DNA of 64,000 nucleotides, from assembly GCA_963457665.1 (NCBI GenBank), contig OY735205.1:25695191-25759190 (forward strand), written 5' to 3'. A model generated the notes under the pieces. The model had not been told where the DNA came from. It did no database searches and saw only the letters and a list, made by a program, of their open reading frames with translations. The stretch comes from Thysanoteuthis rhombus. Taxonomy: Eukaryota > Mollusca > Cephalopoda > Oegopsida > Thysanoteuthidae. The position numbers were made by a program, and so were the translations under genes. Position 1 is the first letter of the stretch. Each line of letters begins with the position of its first letter. Positions 1-13,125 of the stretch are shown in pieces.

Positions 1-1764
1 CATTGCTACGAGAATATTGCCAACTGCAGAATATATTGAATATTTTCAATGGACAATTTTATTATTCTTCCGTGAACGGCATTTGGATATACTGAAATAT
101 AGTAGTCGGATATGGTTTGCTCTATTGTAGTGAAGCATTGGATGGTAGCGGGAAAAAAGGCGGTGATAACCAATCATGAATTTTCTGTCTACTTCTGTTC
201 ATTGATTCGTCTGCAATGCATAGAAAGATTGCTGCAGCCTGTTACACTCCATGGAGTTGTTTGAAAAGATATGGCCATATTGTTAAAACAATAAGCAGTA
301 AAGTAAATATTCGCCAATCCATGATTATAAAACGCAATAAGTATCCATTACTGTAATTCTCTGCAACGTGCATACAGATACTATATCCTGTTTCTAAGCA
401 GAATTTCCCGGGTACGTCACTTTCATCCTAGGTAGAGAGCACATAAAATCTCTGATCCTAAGTAAAAGTGCCGACTCTCTCGTCAATATTACTGTCATTC
501 TTTTACAAGTACTATGAATTTTTCTAATCGCTACTTGTTTATGAAATGATGCCTTCTAATAACTAGATAATGCCAGTGAAAAATCACGGATATATTTTTA
601 CTAATATAAAACTATTTTTTAAGAGAAAGAAAATTAATATGTTGTAGTCAGAGAATCCATAGTTTACAATAGTGAATAGCTTTTTCTATTAGCAAATTCT
701 AAGTGGAAGTGTCCAGTGTTGTATACAGAAAAGAATACGTTGCACTGTTCATTACATTTATACTTATAAACAGCATAATTTATTTCTGAGTATCACCGAA
801 TCAGTCACTCTGAATTTACGCTCATATGTATGTTGACCAGCTACAATTTTATACTCTGAAAACGTATTACCAAAACTTTGCCGGAACTTAATGGTTCAAT
901 AAAACGCAGATTTGTGTAATTGAAGCAGATTTTTGACTCTTTTGAAACTTTTGTATTCAAAGTGGTAGAACGTCTTTCTATTGTTATGAATTAGTAAAGC
1001 ATTCCCCGTGATTGATGCATCTTAGCATCATATGTTCTTGAACCTAAGGGAGATCTATTTTCCTCCATTATGAGACACGAACTGATCTCTCCATGATTTA
1101 TACATCCATATATATAATGATTCCAGTGACAAGTTCGTAGACCAGATATGCATTTCAATTTTTTAAGCAAAATACCTAAAATTACATATGGATGAAATGG
1201 TATGAAAACAAAACTAGTTTTCCCCATTAAAATGAACCCCTTACCAATCATCTTCAAACAGGTTTATTCGCAAAAAAATTTTTGATCTTAACCATCTTTT
1301 CAAACAAATACGTTTGTGTCAAATGATTTGCATGAATCTTGTTTGTTTTTTTCACCTCCATTCCTAATTTGAAAGGAAATACTTACCAATTTATTATACA
1401 TTCAAATATATTTCAGAGCACTTAAAACAGGTCTAAAACTGTCTCTATATCCTCTGTACTTGAATTTGGGGGTCAATATGAAGGGGTTATTCATACTTAT
1501 ATATCGTTCATGACCTTGCAACTCTGAAAGCAAGTCAGTTTCATATTATCATGCGTGTACTCTAATATATTCCCATAAAATAACACTCATGTATTTAGGA
1601 CTTGATTCGAATCGGTCAATTCATTAACTGATGAACTGAATTTTAGAAAGATTCTTTAGAAATATTGTGAGAATACATTTGATCATAGTGTGTGCCCTTT
1701 ACCTGTAAAATATTTTATTGTAAAGTTAATGTTGCTTCAATTGTTCTTAACCATGAGCAATTAA

Positions 1765-1816
1765 AGCCCATTTCAATCTACGTACTGATATCATAGCCCA
1801 TTTCAATCTACGCACT
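1765..1816. repeat. Two 22-bp direct repeats
   Basis: The motif AGCCCATTTCAATCTACG plus four bases occurs at 1765-1786 and again at 1795-1816, a 30-bp spacing, with one mismatch in the last four bases. It looks like a small local slippage duplication. Confidence 0.85.
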
Positions 1817-4800
1817 ATGTCACTGCTGAATATGGATGGTCGTAAAAAGAGAAAACTTGATTTTTTCAAAATGAGTATATCCCAAGAATCAAGACACTGT
1901 CATATAACGGGTAATACTCTAAAAAGTATCCATTAAGTTAGCATGAGTTGGTATCAGACCAGCTATACTGAGAGATCAAATGAGGATTGGAACCAATGAC
2001 TACAGTCAAATACAAATACTGAATTTGTTCGCCAGGAAAATTCATATCTTGAAACGATAGGTAGGAAGTATTTCTCCAGCAAACTTTCAGCACTCCCTCA
2101 TACCCTAGTAGATGATTGCAGTGTTACGACCAATGAACAAAAAACTAACCTGTACATTATTAAAGTAAATTCCAACTAATTTTTTTTTGCTTTTACATTG
2201 TTTTTCACCACAGTGTTTTCTATAATAGGGTCTTTAGCAGTGTAAATTCAGAATAAAGAAGTAACTTTCATGGAGACTCAGAACCATATCTTTACTCTAA
2301 GCAATTTCTCTTAGATGGACAACAATTGAAATATTTCGGCTACATCATAGATACACAGATCCACTGGAGGAAGTTTGCTATCCGTTCTTTCCTAACAGAA
2401 CAAAAACAAATATGGGTCGTCGTTATTCCCAAACCCTCAAAAAGCTAACTTCCATGATTTTGACGAACAAAAGCTCATCTTTATATAGTCTTGCTTTATT
2501 TTGGCATCTTTCAACTCCTAAAAAATTGGAAAATAATATCTAATCCATGAAATATAATCGAAATTTATTTTAACAAACTCCATGATTATTGTTTGCTCAA
2601 AATTCATTACTGATTAGTATATTTCCTTGGGTGACTTACATCTTATGTCCATCATAGCTCACCTGATGGACAGTGATCTGGAGTTGATTGTAATAAAATT
2701 CAAAATGATAACAAGATCTATCACCTGTTACGCTTTTAATTGAATACTTATCACCTGCAATCATTTTACGATCTTCTCTTCTCTCTGTCATAGCTAATTG
2801 TCAGTGAGAGACCAAGCAACTCTCTGTCAACAGCTTGAAATGTATTACAACTAATACAAAAGCTACTTATGAAACAAGATAAAACAAACTAATCTGATGA
2901 TTTTACCCAAATCAAAGTTAATCTTTGTGTCTGATATTGAGATGCAAAAGTCAAAATTAAACTCAGTGAGGCAAATGATTTGCAATAAATATTACACATC
3001 ATCTAATAGAAAGAGACCAAGGGAGGGTATAGCTTCCATTTTATCCAAATTGACTGCTTTTAGGAACCTGCTTCTTCCTCGAAGAAGAACAAACTATCAC
3101 ATTCACTTTGTAGTTAGCTTCATCGGCAGAGATTCTAGTAATCAACGAAATCACTTTATTTTACTTTTCTCCCTAATAAAAATAAACGTGACACTGAGGC
3201 ACGAGCTGAGATTCCATTTGCAGAATAGGTAGAATTTTCATAGTTTATTGAATGTCCTACTTGTCTGTCCATTAACTGATCATACTCTTAAGCAGATGAG
3301 AGAATGTCTAATGTCTGATACATTTAAAGAAGAGAGAGTGAAGAAGTCTCGTGAATATATATTTACATTGCTCAATATTGGTATGTTGGAATAAGAATGA
3401 AGATATAAAGAAGATCAACTTCGAGTTTAGTTATTATAGAAATTTAGATTACGTTCGAAGATTGTTGTTCCAAGATGCAATAGGCACTTGTATTCAAATG
3501 AATTAAAAATCAGATCCAGGATCATATTTTGTTCATCGATTTTTTCTATATGCATAGGCAATTCATAATTGTCTAATGAGAAGAAAAAAAAATGTTAATC
3601 AAGAACCTGATTTTCTCTCTAAGGAATAATATTTTAAACGGTGGTCATTACATTTGGAACCAAGCTATTTATTTGTTGACTATCACTATGGATGGCATCG
3701 ATTACTACTTTTTTCCCGCACTTTCCTCAATGTTTCCATTGAATCGAATCATGGCTATGGTTAAAATATCCTGTTTTTCTCAATCGTCAGATTCTTTAGA
3801 TCTTCAGTTCGTTCTGCATTTTAGTAACTTTATTCAGTATCGTGCAATCGTCAGTGTCATTTTCAGGTGATCTGACAAAACACTCATTTTACATTATCTT
3901 TGCATGTGTCGTAACTTTCTGTTCTATGATTGGTTTATGATGGCTATACCTTTTCCCGAGCAAATCATATATTGAGTCAATCAAGCAAATTAAAAATTAT
4001 AGTAAAAAATTAAAGAATACTGCAAGCATATTGAATTACGACCGGAAAATTAAATATATGGCTGACAAATTAGAAAGACAATCGAAGTAAATCAATTGAC
4101 ATGAGTCATTACTTACATACTTACAGTCACAGTGACAGCAAAATTTAATTTTCTAAAAAAGTAATTGAACTTCTCTTAATATTATTTTCCTCAAATGATA
4201 ATTCCTTTTTAGTTCCGACTACAGTTTCAGATTTACTCGGTTTTCAGATTCACTGAATTCAAATTTTGATGCCGATCAGTCAAATTTCAGATGGTGACTC
4301 ACTGAATATTGAAAATGTGCATATGTATTTCGTATATTCATTGATTCTGTTCCCTTGTCTTATCAATTTGCTGACCATATTTTTAAAGAACCTCTCATAA
4401 AAATTCAGTCCGTCTGTAAATATATACCACGATGTTTTTTTTTTTGCTCGGGGGGATTACTCCAGTGGTAAACACCAGTGTCATTTCTGTAAAGGCTCTG
4501 TTATGTCGTATGAAGGCCTCCTACCTGAAAACAGTCAGTATCTCATGACTGACACAGCCATTTTCTTCGGTAACTTTTTTTGACTGATTAATGTAGTTTT
4601 TCTACGTAGGTGTTATCACGTTTTTTCCTATATTCATTAAACGCTTTCCTTTATAATTGACTTGATTTTCTCAACCTATTCAAAGTTTTATGATAGCATT
4701 ACTATTGACGCCATCTTCGTTGTATCAAATAAATCACGTGAGCATAAAATGAGCTTAAGAGTATAACTACCTCAAGTATGAAGATTGTGGTTGGAATATT

Positions 4801-5455
4801 TCCAAGTACTTTTTCACTAAAACTATTACAAATTTTTAGGTTCAAGTGTGAGTTCGATCCTCAGTGGATACACCAGTAAGGAGGCTCATTGCTAAATCAG
4901 ACGGTATATAGTAAACAACCAAATTGTTAGACTTAAGGCCATTGCTGACAAGCTATCCTTGAAGTTTTTTTTCCCATGCAAGGAGTTTGATCATCACTGC
5001 TTAGTGGACACCGTTATGTCTCTGTGAAAATCAAGCCTCATGAATATCCATATTTTATCTATCCTGTCATTCAGTGTTTAGTCATTGGGGCAACATCGAT
5101 GATTTCATCATAGGCTTGTCAAGGATTTGTTCAAAATCAGACTTCCCTTAGAATGGTTGTTAACCATGGTTATGGAATCCAATCCGTCCAACAATATATC
5201 CATATCTGCAGGAAAAGAGATGGATGACATATTTTTAAGATCCAGCCAAAGGAACATATATCTGTCCTCTGGAAAGCACCTTCGCATTTTACAACGATTG
5301 GCAAGGTTATGTGTGTATGACCGGGAATTCAGTTATTTTCAGCACCTATCTGCATTGTATTTTGCAAGTTGGATTATTTGATATATATTACTTGAGGTCA
5401 TGATTTTTGACACGTTCATAACAACTGTATGAATTATCCGTTTGTTTTTTCCTGG

Positions 5456-5557
5456 TTTCTTCTATAATGTCTGAGGCATGGGCCCCCTGAGCATACCCCG
5501 TTACTCCCAGCAAGGTAAGAGAGAATTCGAGAGGAAAAAGTTTGGGAACCATTGGTT
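5456..5557. mobile_element. Possible hAT-type MITE terminus
   Basis: The stretch ends in GTTTGGGAACCATTGGTT (5540-5557), whose reverse complement resembles the CAGTGGTTCCCAAAC terminal inverted repeat common to hAT elements. The GC-rich piece just upstream (GGGCCCCCTGAGC) resembles the interior of such elements. The matching left inverted repeat is not seen, so this would be a truncated copy. It could also be chance. Confidence 0.25.
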
Positions 5558-6111
5558 GAAAGAATTCACAGCAACATGCTCTCGAAGAATCCGAAAAAGC
5601 ACAAAAATATTTGCCGGTTGATATTTATTTATAAATAAATGTTTCGTTTCTGAGTAAATAATCAAATCCTCAAGAGGCGTTTCGTATATTGAATCGAAAG
5701 AAAACTTTTCCGAGCGGTCTGCAGCCTCTCCTATTCGAATGTAGGTGTTGCCTTATCAAGAAAAAACAAAACAAAAACATATGCGGCGAGCCGAGGCATA
5801 AAAACGTTGATAAGAGGCCCAAACGAGCAGACAGACATTTACAAACGGATTTTATCGCTTATTTTGTTGTTTTGCCCGCAATGGACGGGCATTCTGGCAC
5901 AGTTAGAGGCAGGTAGGCTTTACGAAAAGCTGTTTGCAACGATCCCACGGAGGATTCACAGGCTGCTGACGTTCCCTGGGGATGTATTATTGAAAGGCTT
6001 GCAGTCGAGATTAGGCAGGCACTGATAGGAAACTAAATAAATAAAAACAATGGGGCGGTATGGGATATCTAGGTCAGGACTCAGTACAACAGTGGCCAGT
6101 CTGCCAAAGAT

Positions 6112-6356
6112 CTCGTTCTGATCTATAGCAAATGCATATCACTGTTGATAGCGATGGAAAACAAATGGGCCAATTGTTTTAGGAAAAGATCAAACCTAAT
6201 TGCATTTTCAGCGATTGATTTGCTTGCAATCTGCAAACTGTTTTCGATAACACATTTCAGATTTTATGAATGTCTGTATTTTGTATTTTTTTTGGTCTGC
6301 ATTTTGTATCATGGTAGGCTTTATCAACACAAGAAAATGAAATAATATGGTGTATA
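6112..6356 (+). repeat. Dispersed repeat, copy A
   Basis: This block aligns with 7869-8121 over its whole length at roughly 65-75% identity by eye. Shared landmarks in order are a CTATAGCAAA/CTATCGCAAA start, CACTGTTGATAGCGATGGAA versus CACTATTGATAACAATGGAA, AAAGATCAAACC versus AAAGATCAAACG, GCGATTGATTTG versus GCGATTGTTTCA, and GTAGGCTTTATC versus TTGGGCATTATC. Both copies are in the same orientation. No protein is encoded. It is likely an old interspersed repeat of unknown family. Confidence 0.75.
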
Positions 6357-6711
6357 TATTTGTATGTATCTATACAAGTATAAACTTAGATACACGTGAT
6401 GATTTCTTTCATGAACGCTTAATTCGTATTATCGTCATTGCTTGGTCCCCAAAGCCGGATTATATTTTACATAGCCATTGCGTGTTTCCTTCTGCTAGTG
6501 TGAATACATTTATTCTAAGAAGTTTATTCAGTGGATTAATTCCTATAATTTAAAATTAAATCTTCCTGCGTTTTTTCCGAACAGTCGCTTTGTATAACCA
6601 GTGATAAATAGATTAGTATTGCAACATAAATCTTCATTTAAACGCATATGAAATACTTTTCTAGTAATGATACTGTATAACCACACGTGCAAACTTTCAT
6701 TACATGCAGGC

Positions 6712-6760
6712 ACAGACACACACACACACACACAGACACACATACACACACGCACACACT
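6712..6760. repeat. (CA)n microsatellite
   Basis: Interrupted CA dinucleotide tract with AG and AT interruptions. A (TG)n tract lies about 500 bp downstream, so on one strand the two are complementary. Confidence 0.95.
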
Positions 6761-7225
6761 CTATCTCACTATTACATGTTCAAAGTTTGCTTTAAAAGTA
6801 ATACTCCAATTAATATCTACGGAAAATTGCCTACCGAGTCAATTGTGCCAAAATTTTCCTCAATTCTCTCTATGAATCTTCACACACTTATTACAGTGAC
6901 TCTTCCACTTTTGGAATCACAAGCAGTTTTATCGTTGAATTTTCTTTGATCTTGTCCGTTGTCCCGTATCGTCAGCTTTTCTTTTGAGATTTTAGCTTTG
7001 GGGGAAGCCAGAAGTTATATGAATCTAGGCCTGGACTTTTGAGATGGCAGTTATTTACAGTGCTATGTTTTACTGAAAACCTCTGTAACAGCCATGTAGA
7101 ATTGGCACTGAAAATATGACTGTCACATTACACAAAATCGTTCGACAGCATGCCAAATTACATCAACATCGTGACACTAAACATGGGTAAATACTTTGCC
7201 GACAGATCTGGTATGACATAAACGT

Positions 7226-7296
7226 GTGTGCGTACGTGTGTGTGTGTGCGTATGTGTCTGTGTGTGTGTATTTGTCTATATGTGTGTGTGTATGTT
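7226..7296. repeat. (TG)n microsatellite
   Basis: Interrupted TG tract with GCG, TCTG and TATG interruptions. It is complementary to the (CA)n tract near 6.7 kb, which would allow a hairpin with a ~0.5-kb loop in a transcript across both. Confidence 0.95.
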
Positions 7297-7868
7297 TTGT
7301 GCCAGCAGCTTTTTTTTTCACATATTTGTTACTTCTATCTTTCAAAAGAGCAATGAAATGAAATTTCATATCAGAAAGTCTTGCCTTGTCAGACAGAAAA
7401 ATGAAGAACTGTTGCAATTATATAACTTCTTATTGAATTAAAATCATCATTTATGAAACTCTGTCGTCTTACGTTTCGTCATTCACACCTGCATAATTAC
7501 TATTAAAAATGTCCCTGTTTTGTAAAATGAACATTTGTCCTGCATATAAATGCAATTTGTAGTTGGTAGGTTATTTTAGATTTATCTATTTCCTAATGAT
7601 CAAATTAAAAAATCGACCTCTAAACTTTGGGTAAATCGGCGAAAATGTTTATTTTCGTTGTTTTAGTGGTAGAATCAGTCATGCACTTTTTAAATGTTGT
7701 CGAAGCTATTTTCAAACGAATTCCAATTAGGTATCATTGAAATAAAGATTAACTTTACATTTTATTAGTTCACTGATAATACTGGTTTTTATCTTTCAGT
7801 ATGTAAAGGAACCTATTACTCCGCAGAAAAAAAAAGACAATACAAAAATACAGGTCGTATTTCCTTTC

Positions 7869-8121
7869 ATCTTATTCTAATCTATCGCAAAAACGCATCA
7901 CTATTGATAACAATGGAATTTCACAGAACAAATCATCAGATTATTTCAGAAAAAAAGATCAAACGATTTAATTTTTTCGGCGATTGTTTCACTTGAAATC
8001 TGAATTGCTTTCGAAAAGCATATTTCGAATTTTTATGGACATTTAGACTTTGTATTTATTCATGTATGTTTTGCAACTAGTTGGGCATTATCGAAACAGA
8101 AATATCAAATAGTGCGATATA
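7869..8121 (+). repeat. Dispersed repeat, copy B
   Basis: Second copy of the element at 6112-6356, in the same orientation and starting about 1.76 kb downstream of it. Homology starts near TCTAATCTATCGC and fades after the GATATAAATT stretch. The intervening 1.5 kb holds the two dinucleotide tracts and nothing recognisable. Confidence 0.75.
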
Positions 8122-8329
8122 AATTATCCGACAGATTCTGGAATATCAGGGAGGAAACAGCAACTGGCACAGTCGATAGTATTCTAGAACACCAAATCGC
8201 AAACCTGAATTTATACCCTGATTTTGACGTGGGTTCACTGTTGATCCTGATAATTTTTCTTTCTATCCTAGTTAAACAAGCAAAGGAAGTGAGCTTTATT
8301 ATATATTTTGCTTCATAATCCTTGACCCA

Positions 8330-8480
8330 CGTACAGGTGGACGTCTGTGCTAGTCCCAGGGTATACTTTGATGTATAATTTTGGCTTGTTTACACATACA
8401 TGCACACCGTAACCACTGAACCGATTTAGACGAACCCTTTCAGGCATATGTAACATGATTCTGCGAATATTATAGGCTTT
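8330..8480. mobile_element. Possible Helitron-end-like sequence
   Basis: The block has CCACTGAACCGATTTAGACG followed by a short TA-rich step, resembling the 'ACTGGACGGATTTCGATGAA' type module often found near the ends of invertebrate Helitrons. A CTAG lies upstream at about 8351. A second related motif, CCATTGGACGGATTTCG, is at 12,565-12,581. Without a hairpin plus CTRR end this stays a weak call. Confidence 0.25.
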
Positions 8481-11400
8481 CCATTATTGTGTAATATAAT
8501 CTAACTCATTTTTCAATTCGAAGAATTTTTCCTTGGGGCCATGACAAATCCAAACCAGTACCTTGGTGGACTATATTTTCTGAATTAGCAGAGGAGTGAT
8601 TTGATTATGTAAAACCTTGTTAAGTTCCACGTCTTTCGAGATGAACTGCCTTGGCCACTTGCAAACACAAGTTCAACTGCAAATCAACTCAATTCGTTGC
8701 GTCTCAATGATAAGCACAGAACATAATGCTATACGTGTCTATATCAATAAACTCTGATTTGTAGAGAAAACTTATATTTCAGAACGAGCGCAAATATCGT
8801 ACAAGGTAACAAGTTTCCAAATTTTGATATTTCTTTTTTATTTCAGGGTCTTTATTTTCAAGCAAAGTGTTGCCAATTGCCAAATATTCAGTCTTTTTTT
8901 TTCTTATTTAGATAGCGTTTTTCTTTTTGAATTTAGGAGTGATTTCTACATTCGAATAATTGAAAATAATGTAAATTGGCAACTCTGTAACGGAATGATT
9001 GACTGATCACATTGAGAGGTCGCATCATAAACCCGATCCTGTCATTTGTTATGTTTCTCGTCACAAATAATTAAGGTCCTTAGGTCACCATTCGATTGAC
9101 TGCAAAGATCAATCATTTAAGAATATTTCAACGTTAAGTGCAAAACGAAAAGTGTGAAAAGAAAATAAATTTACTGATTCTAATCTCAGAATTGATGTGA
9201 CGATTTATCAAAGTACGTCTATTGATTTCCTCTTAGAAATCTGTCATACGAGTAAAAAAAAACAACAAAAAAATATCCAAGAACATGACAATGAAGTCGT
9301 TTGTACATCTTGTTCTCTCTATATAGTCTTTGTCTTTCGAGCCCAGATCAAATGAATGCTGTCATCGCTTGTAGGAGAATATTTCGTGAGTATGAGAAAA
9401 ATGAATGCCTAAACATTGATGTACTTATCGGCTTCTTAAATGAATTTCACTGCAATGTCGGAAATACTTTTTTTCTCTTTTGTCACTTTTCACAGCTCTG
9501 TGTTCAATCATTTAAGACTTGATCGTAAACAAGTCGCAGATGCCTTGCAATGTTTCCGACCGTTTAGCGAATGCAGTGATTTGACATCAAATTTAATTAC
9601 CGTCGAAATATATTGTTTATCTTGACAGAACACGTACCTTTCGCAAAATTTAATTAATTTTTGTGGAAACCGTACGTCTTTCAATCTTTAATATTTTAAT
9701 TTATAGTTCTTACTTCGTCAGTAGTCAACGCATGATAGGGGACCTGTGAGTAACAGGTAGCTGTTTTTCTTCATTCCCAGGTAGGCTTCAATGATTTCTA
9801 CGGTGAGCCACAACGGTAGTAAATAATTGAATAATGTTATGATGTTGAAATCAGCACAAAATCAGATGCCCACAGTCAAGTGTCGATCGGCGCCGTATGT
9901 ATCGGTGTATAAAACTGAATCAGTGGAAAATTTCGAATTTAAGCTATGATAGTGATTGTGTATATTTATTTTGAACTAGTGCCCTTTGAAAAATATGATT
10001 TGATTATACTACATAATCTGTCTGATCGCTGGGTGTCCTTGCTGTTCTCTATTTATATCCTAACCACACTATTTAACTTTGGAGAATACTGTTCACCGTA
10101 TTTTAGTTAGCTGAATTAATATAAAAAAAGATTCCAGTAATATCAGCAAGCCGGCGTTATTATCTTATCAAGAAAGTAACCTTACGTTTAGGGTTCGAAT
10201 CAGTCAGTTAGTCAATGAGGACAGTGTTCAGTCCCTAGCACAATATTTTATCAATGAATCAAATCAACTTAATTAAAATATCATAATGCTGATTGCTTCA
10301 AAGTTTCAAAATTGGAACTGGTCAAGAAAATAGACAGGTGTTCCATTATATTATGATTAGTATACTGGAACAATCGATCGCATGAAAACTGTCCGTGGGG
10401 GTTAAATAAGCGACAGTTATATGGATGTACAAATCGAATTGTCTTTGAGTGTCCGGCAGTGCTGTCAACATTGTTATGTAAGTTGAATCCGTCAGTACCT
10501 GACCAGCAAGAAGATCGTGAGTGGACTACATTGTCCAGACGTTCGTCGAACCCACGTCATATTAACCAACATTCATAGTGACGAGTTGCTTCTCTCCTTT
10601 CACAATTTATCCCATCTTGCCGACGCAAGGCGTTGAATATATTAACAATGAAAGACTGATTATACTGAATTTCATTGATTCCAAAGAGATTCCTTTCTTT
10701 AAATTCTGGCTTTATTCCAAATTCAGGTTCACCTTATCAGCCACTTCCGAAGAATCGGTTTGTCATCCAGTCAGTAATTCCATGTTGGACTTTTGAGGCT
10801 AATTATCGTTGATGCCGTGGTTTTGATAACAGGTTACTACTAGCTTATTAAAAAGCGCTGACAAACAATTAGAATTAAGAGCTGATAAAAATTTCAAAAG
10901 TGAGAGTGCCAGTGGCTAAGCAAAATCAGCTATTCAAGTTCAAACTGTGTCTTAAACAATGTGCACTTTCATGTGACCGGGAAATTGCAAACCCTGCGTT
11001 CAGCTCTGTGAGAGACTGGAAAACAGACAGAGTGGGGAAGGTCTCCCTGAAAATTACCACTAACGGTGATTTGATGGAGCTTCGACAAACATTCACTGGT
11101 TCAACATTTTCAATATTCTTTCTGGCCAGCTTCTACTCTAAGCCTTATCAGATTATCAAAATAAAGAAAAATCAGTCGGCATAATCTAAGCTTTTACTAA
11201 TCTGGCGTAGGTGTTAGGGAGATATTGTCTTGCTGCTACCAACCAAATGATTCAGACAAGGGTGTCCGGTGACACTTTCACAGGGATAAATAAATAGATA
11301 AATGAAACATTTCCAGGATGTTTGTGAAAATATGATCTATTTATACGTGGGATGGGCAAAACGATATATTTTAGATATATCCAAGCAGAGACTATTTGTA

Positions 11401-11764
11401 CAATAATTTGGGGATACATAAAACAGTTATACAACCCCATTATCTTTTATTGACAACAAGCAGAGGGCCAGGTTTGGCTGGTGTTGAAGATATCAGAGCT
11501 TTTATTTCGTGCTAAACTCACATAATTTAACTTATAGTATTTTTTAATGCGAATCTTTTTGTAAATAATTGTATGTTCAAATATTTTCATTAGAATTCAA
11601 ATAAACCTCTACAGTTGATTCTTCCATTCTGCTATGATATGTGAAGCTGTGTGAGACTGTTTATTGTTTATTATTTATCTGGTTCCTCTGCTAGTTTGAT
11701 ATATTGAATTAAAATACAATATCTCAAATTTTCACTTCCTGTATTTTGTCTAAATTCTAAATTG

Positions 11765-12133
11765 TTATGCAAAACACAGAACAGAAATCCTAGTAACAAA
11801 TTTGCTCAAATCAGGAAGAGCTCTTGGGTAGAAAACATTGCTTGTTATGTGATTTGGTGATCCGATGAAAAGTTGATTGCTTGATTCAACACACGGGAAT
11901 GCGACCTTGAGCTGGATATGAAAGAAACATGTACATGTCAGATCAACCTTTACAATCATGAAAGACTGTCCCTGAGCAAATGATTCTCTCATTTGAAATT
12001 GAAGGTGCTTGAACTGAAATGGCACATCTGCAGGGATGATGGAATCCATGAAATAAAAACACTTTCCCCTGAGCACCAACAGCCACTCTATATAATAAAC
12101 GTGGAAGTTTGAAAAAGAATTAAAAGAAATCAA
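11765..12133 (-). pseudogene. Helitron PIF1-like helicase C-terminal relic
   Basis: The minus-strand reading frame (122 codons, no stop) resembles the extreme C-terminus of the PIF1-family helicase domain of Helitron Rep/Helicase proteins. Matches in order are 'IPADVPFQFKHLQFQMR' (family: IP-DVPFEFKR-QFPVR), then AQGQS, the core of SF1 helicase motif VI, then 'VESSNQLFIGSP' (family: SRV-S..NLFI.AP) and 'NVFYPRAL' (family: N-VYPEAL). The residues between QFQMR and AQGQS are shortened relative to the family, so motif VI is damaged. The rest of the >1000-residue protein is absent. In life the family unwinds DNA during rolling-circle transposition; this fragment cannot. The relic covers about 11,815-12,082. 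Confidence 0.7.
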
Positions 12134-13010
12134 AATGACAATACCCGGAGTTTAGAGGTAAAACTACAATTTCAATATATAATCTAAACAACAAATTGTG
12201 AAAGTCTGTCAGTATCTTTTAATTTTCGATCATTGTGTTCGGCTTTTCGTAAATGCAAAATCAGTCCAACATTCGTAAGTGAATTTATTTTTTTATAATA
12301 CAGAATATAAGTAAAATATGACCGTTATTACATGTTAAATTCAGTAAAAGGCATTAAAGATATGAAAAGAATAACATGAAAAATGAAACCTAAATAGCGA
12401 TAGCTGATGTTATGAACAAAGTAGAATTAAATTAATTAGGTATGATATTTATCACCTTATGACATAATTAGCCCGTTTACATTCAATGTTAAGTAATTAC
12501 TTACTTACATATAAATTCTATGGCTGTTTCTATAAACAGATTAATTTCTCTCGAAACCCAAAATCCATTGGACGGATTTCGTGAACAATTGTAAAAGCAT
12601 ATTGAAATGAACCGATGATTAAAAATAAGATAATACCCTCTGCTTGCATGATCAGAAGATGCTTCCTAAAAATCAGTACTTCTTGTTGAAAATAACTTGA
12701 TAAAAAATATTATTTGTTCACATCAATGGAAATTGTGTGCGCATCTGTTTTTAAATCAACATTAAGACCTCGAAGTCAAAACTCTACAAATGGTACAGTT
12801 GGGATCCAGTTGGAGTGATAATTCAATTTAAAATAGAATTAATTGAAAATTGAACGGATTGAAAATTAACCATTTCACAAACTACGCCCAATATACCCCT
12901 ATGGGGAATGATTTAATGTTATGAGAAAAATTCAGCGTCCAACATACAAGATTGTAGTCGACAAAGTGGAACAGGCAGAGAGACAGCTTTTGATTAGGAA
13001 ACTTTTAAAT

Positions 13011-13125
<115 letters not shown>

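Larger units (their letters stand above)
1..11764. other. AT-rich non-coding region with dispersed repeats
   Basis: No open reading frame here exceeds about 110 codons or shows a recognisable domain. Low-complexity T- and A-rich runs are frequent. The recognisable pieces (short direct repeats, microsatellites, one paired dispersed repeat, possible transposon ends) are listed separately. I see nothing further in 1-1764, 1817-5455, 5558-6111, 6357-6711, 6761-7225, 7297-7868 or 8481-11764. At 4849-4864 there is a GTTCGATCC-type match to a tRNA-gene B box, with similar ones near 10,190 and 15,220, but no A box at the right spacing, so I do not call a SINE or tRNA. Confidence 0.7.

Noticed and set aside
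4849-4864. tRNA-like B box suggesting a tRNA gene or SINE
   Set aside because: No A box or cloverleaf at suitable spacing; isolated 9-11-nt matches are expected by chance.
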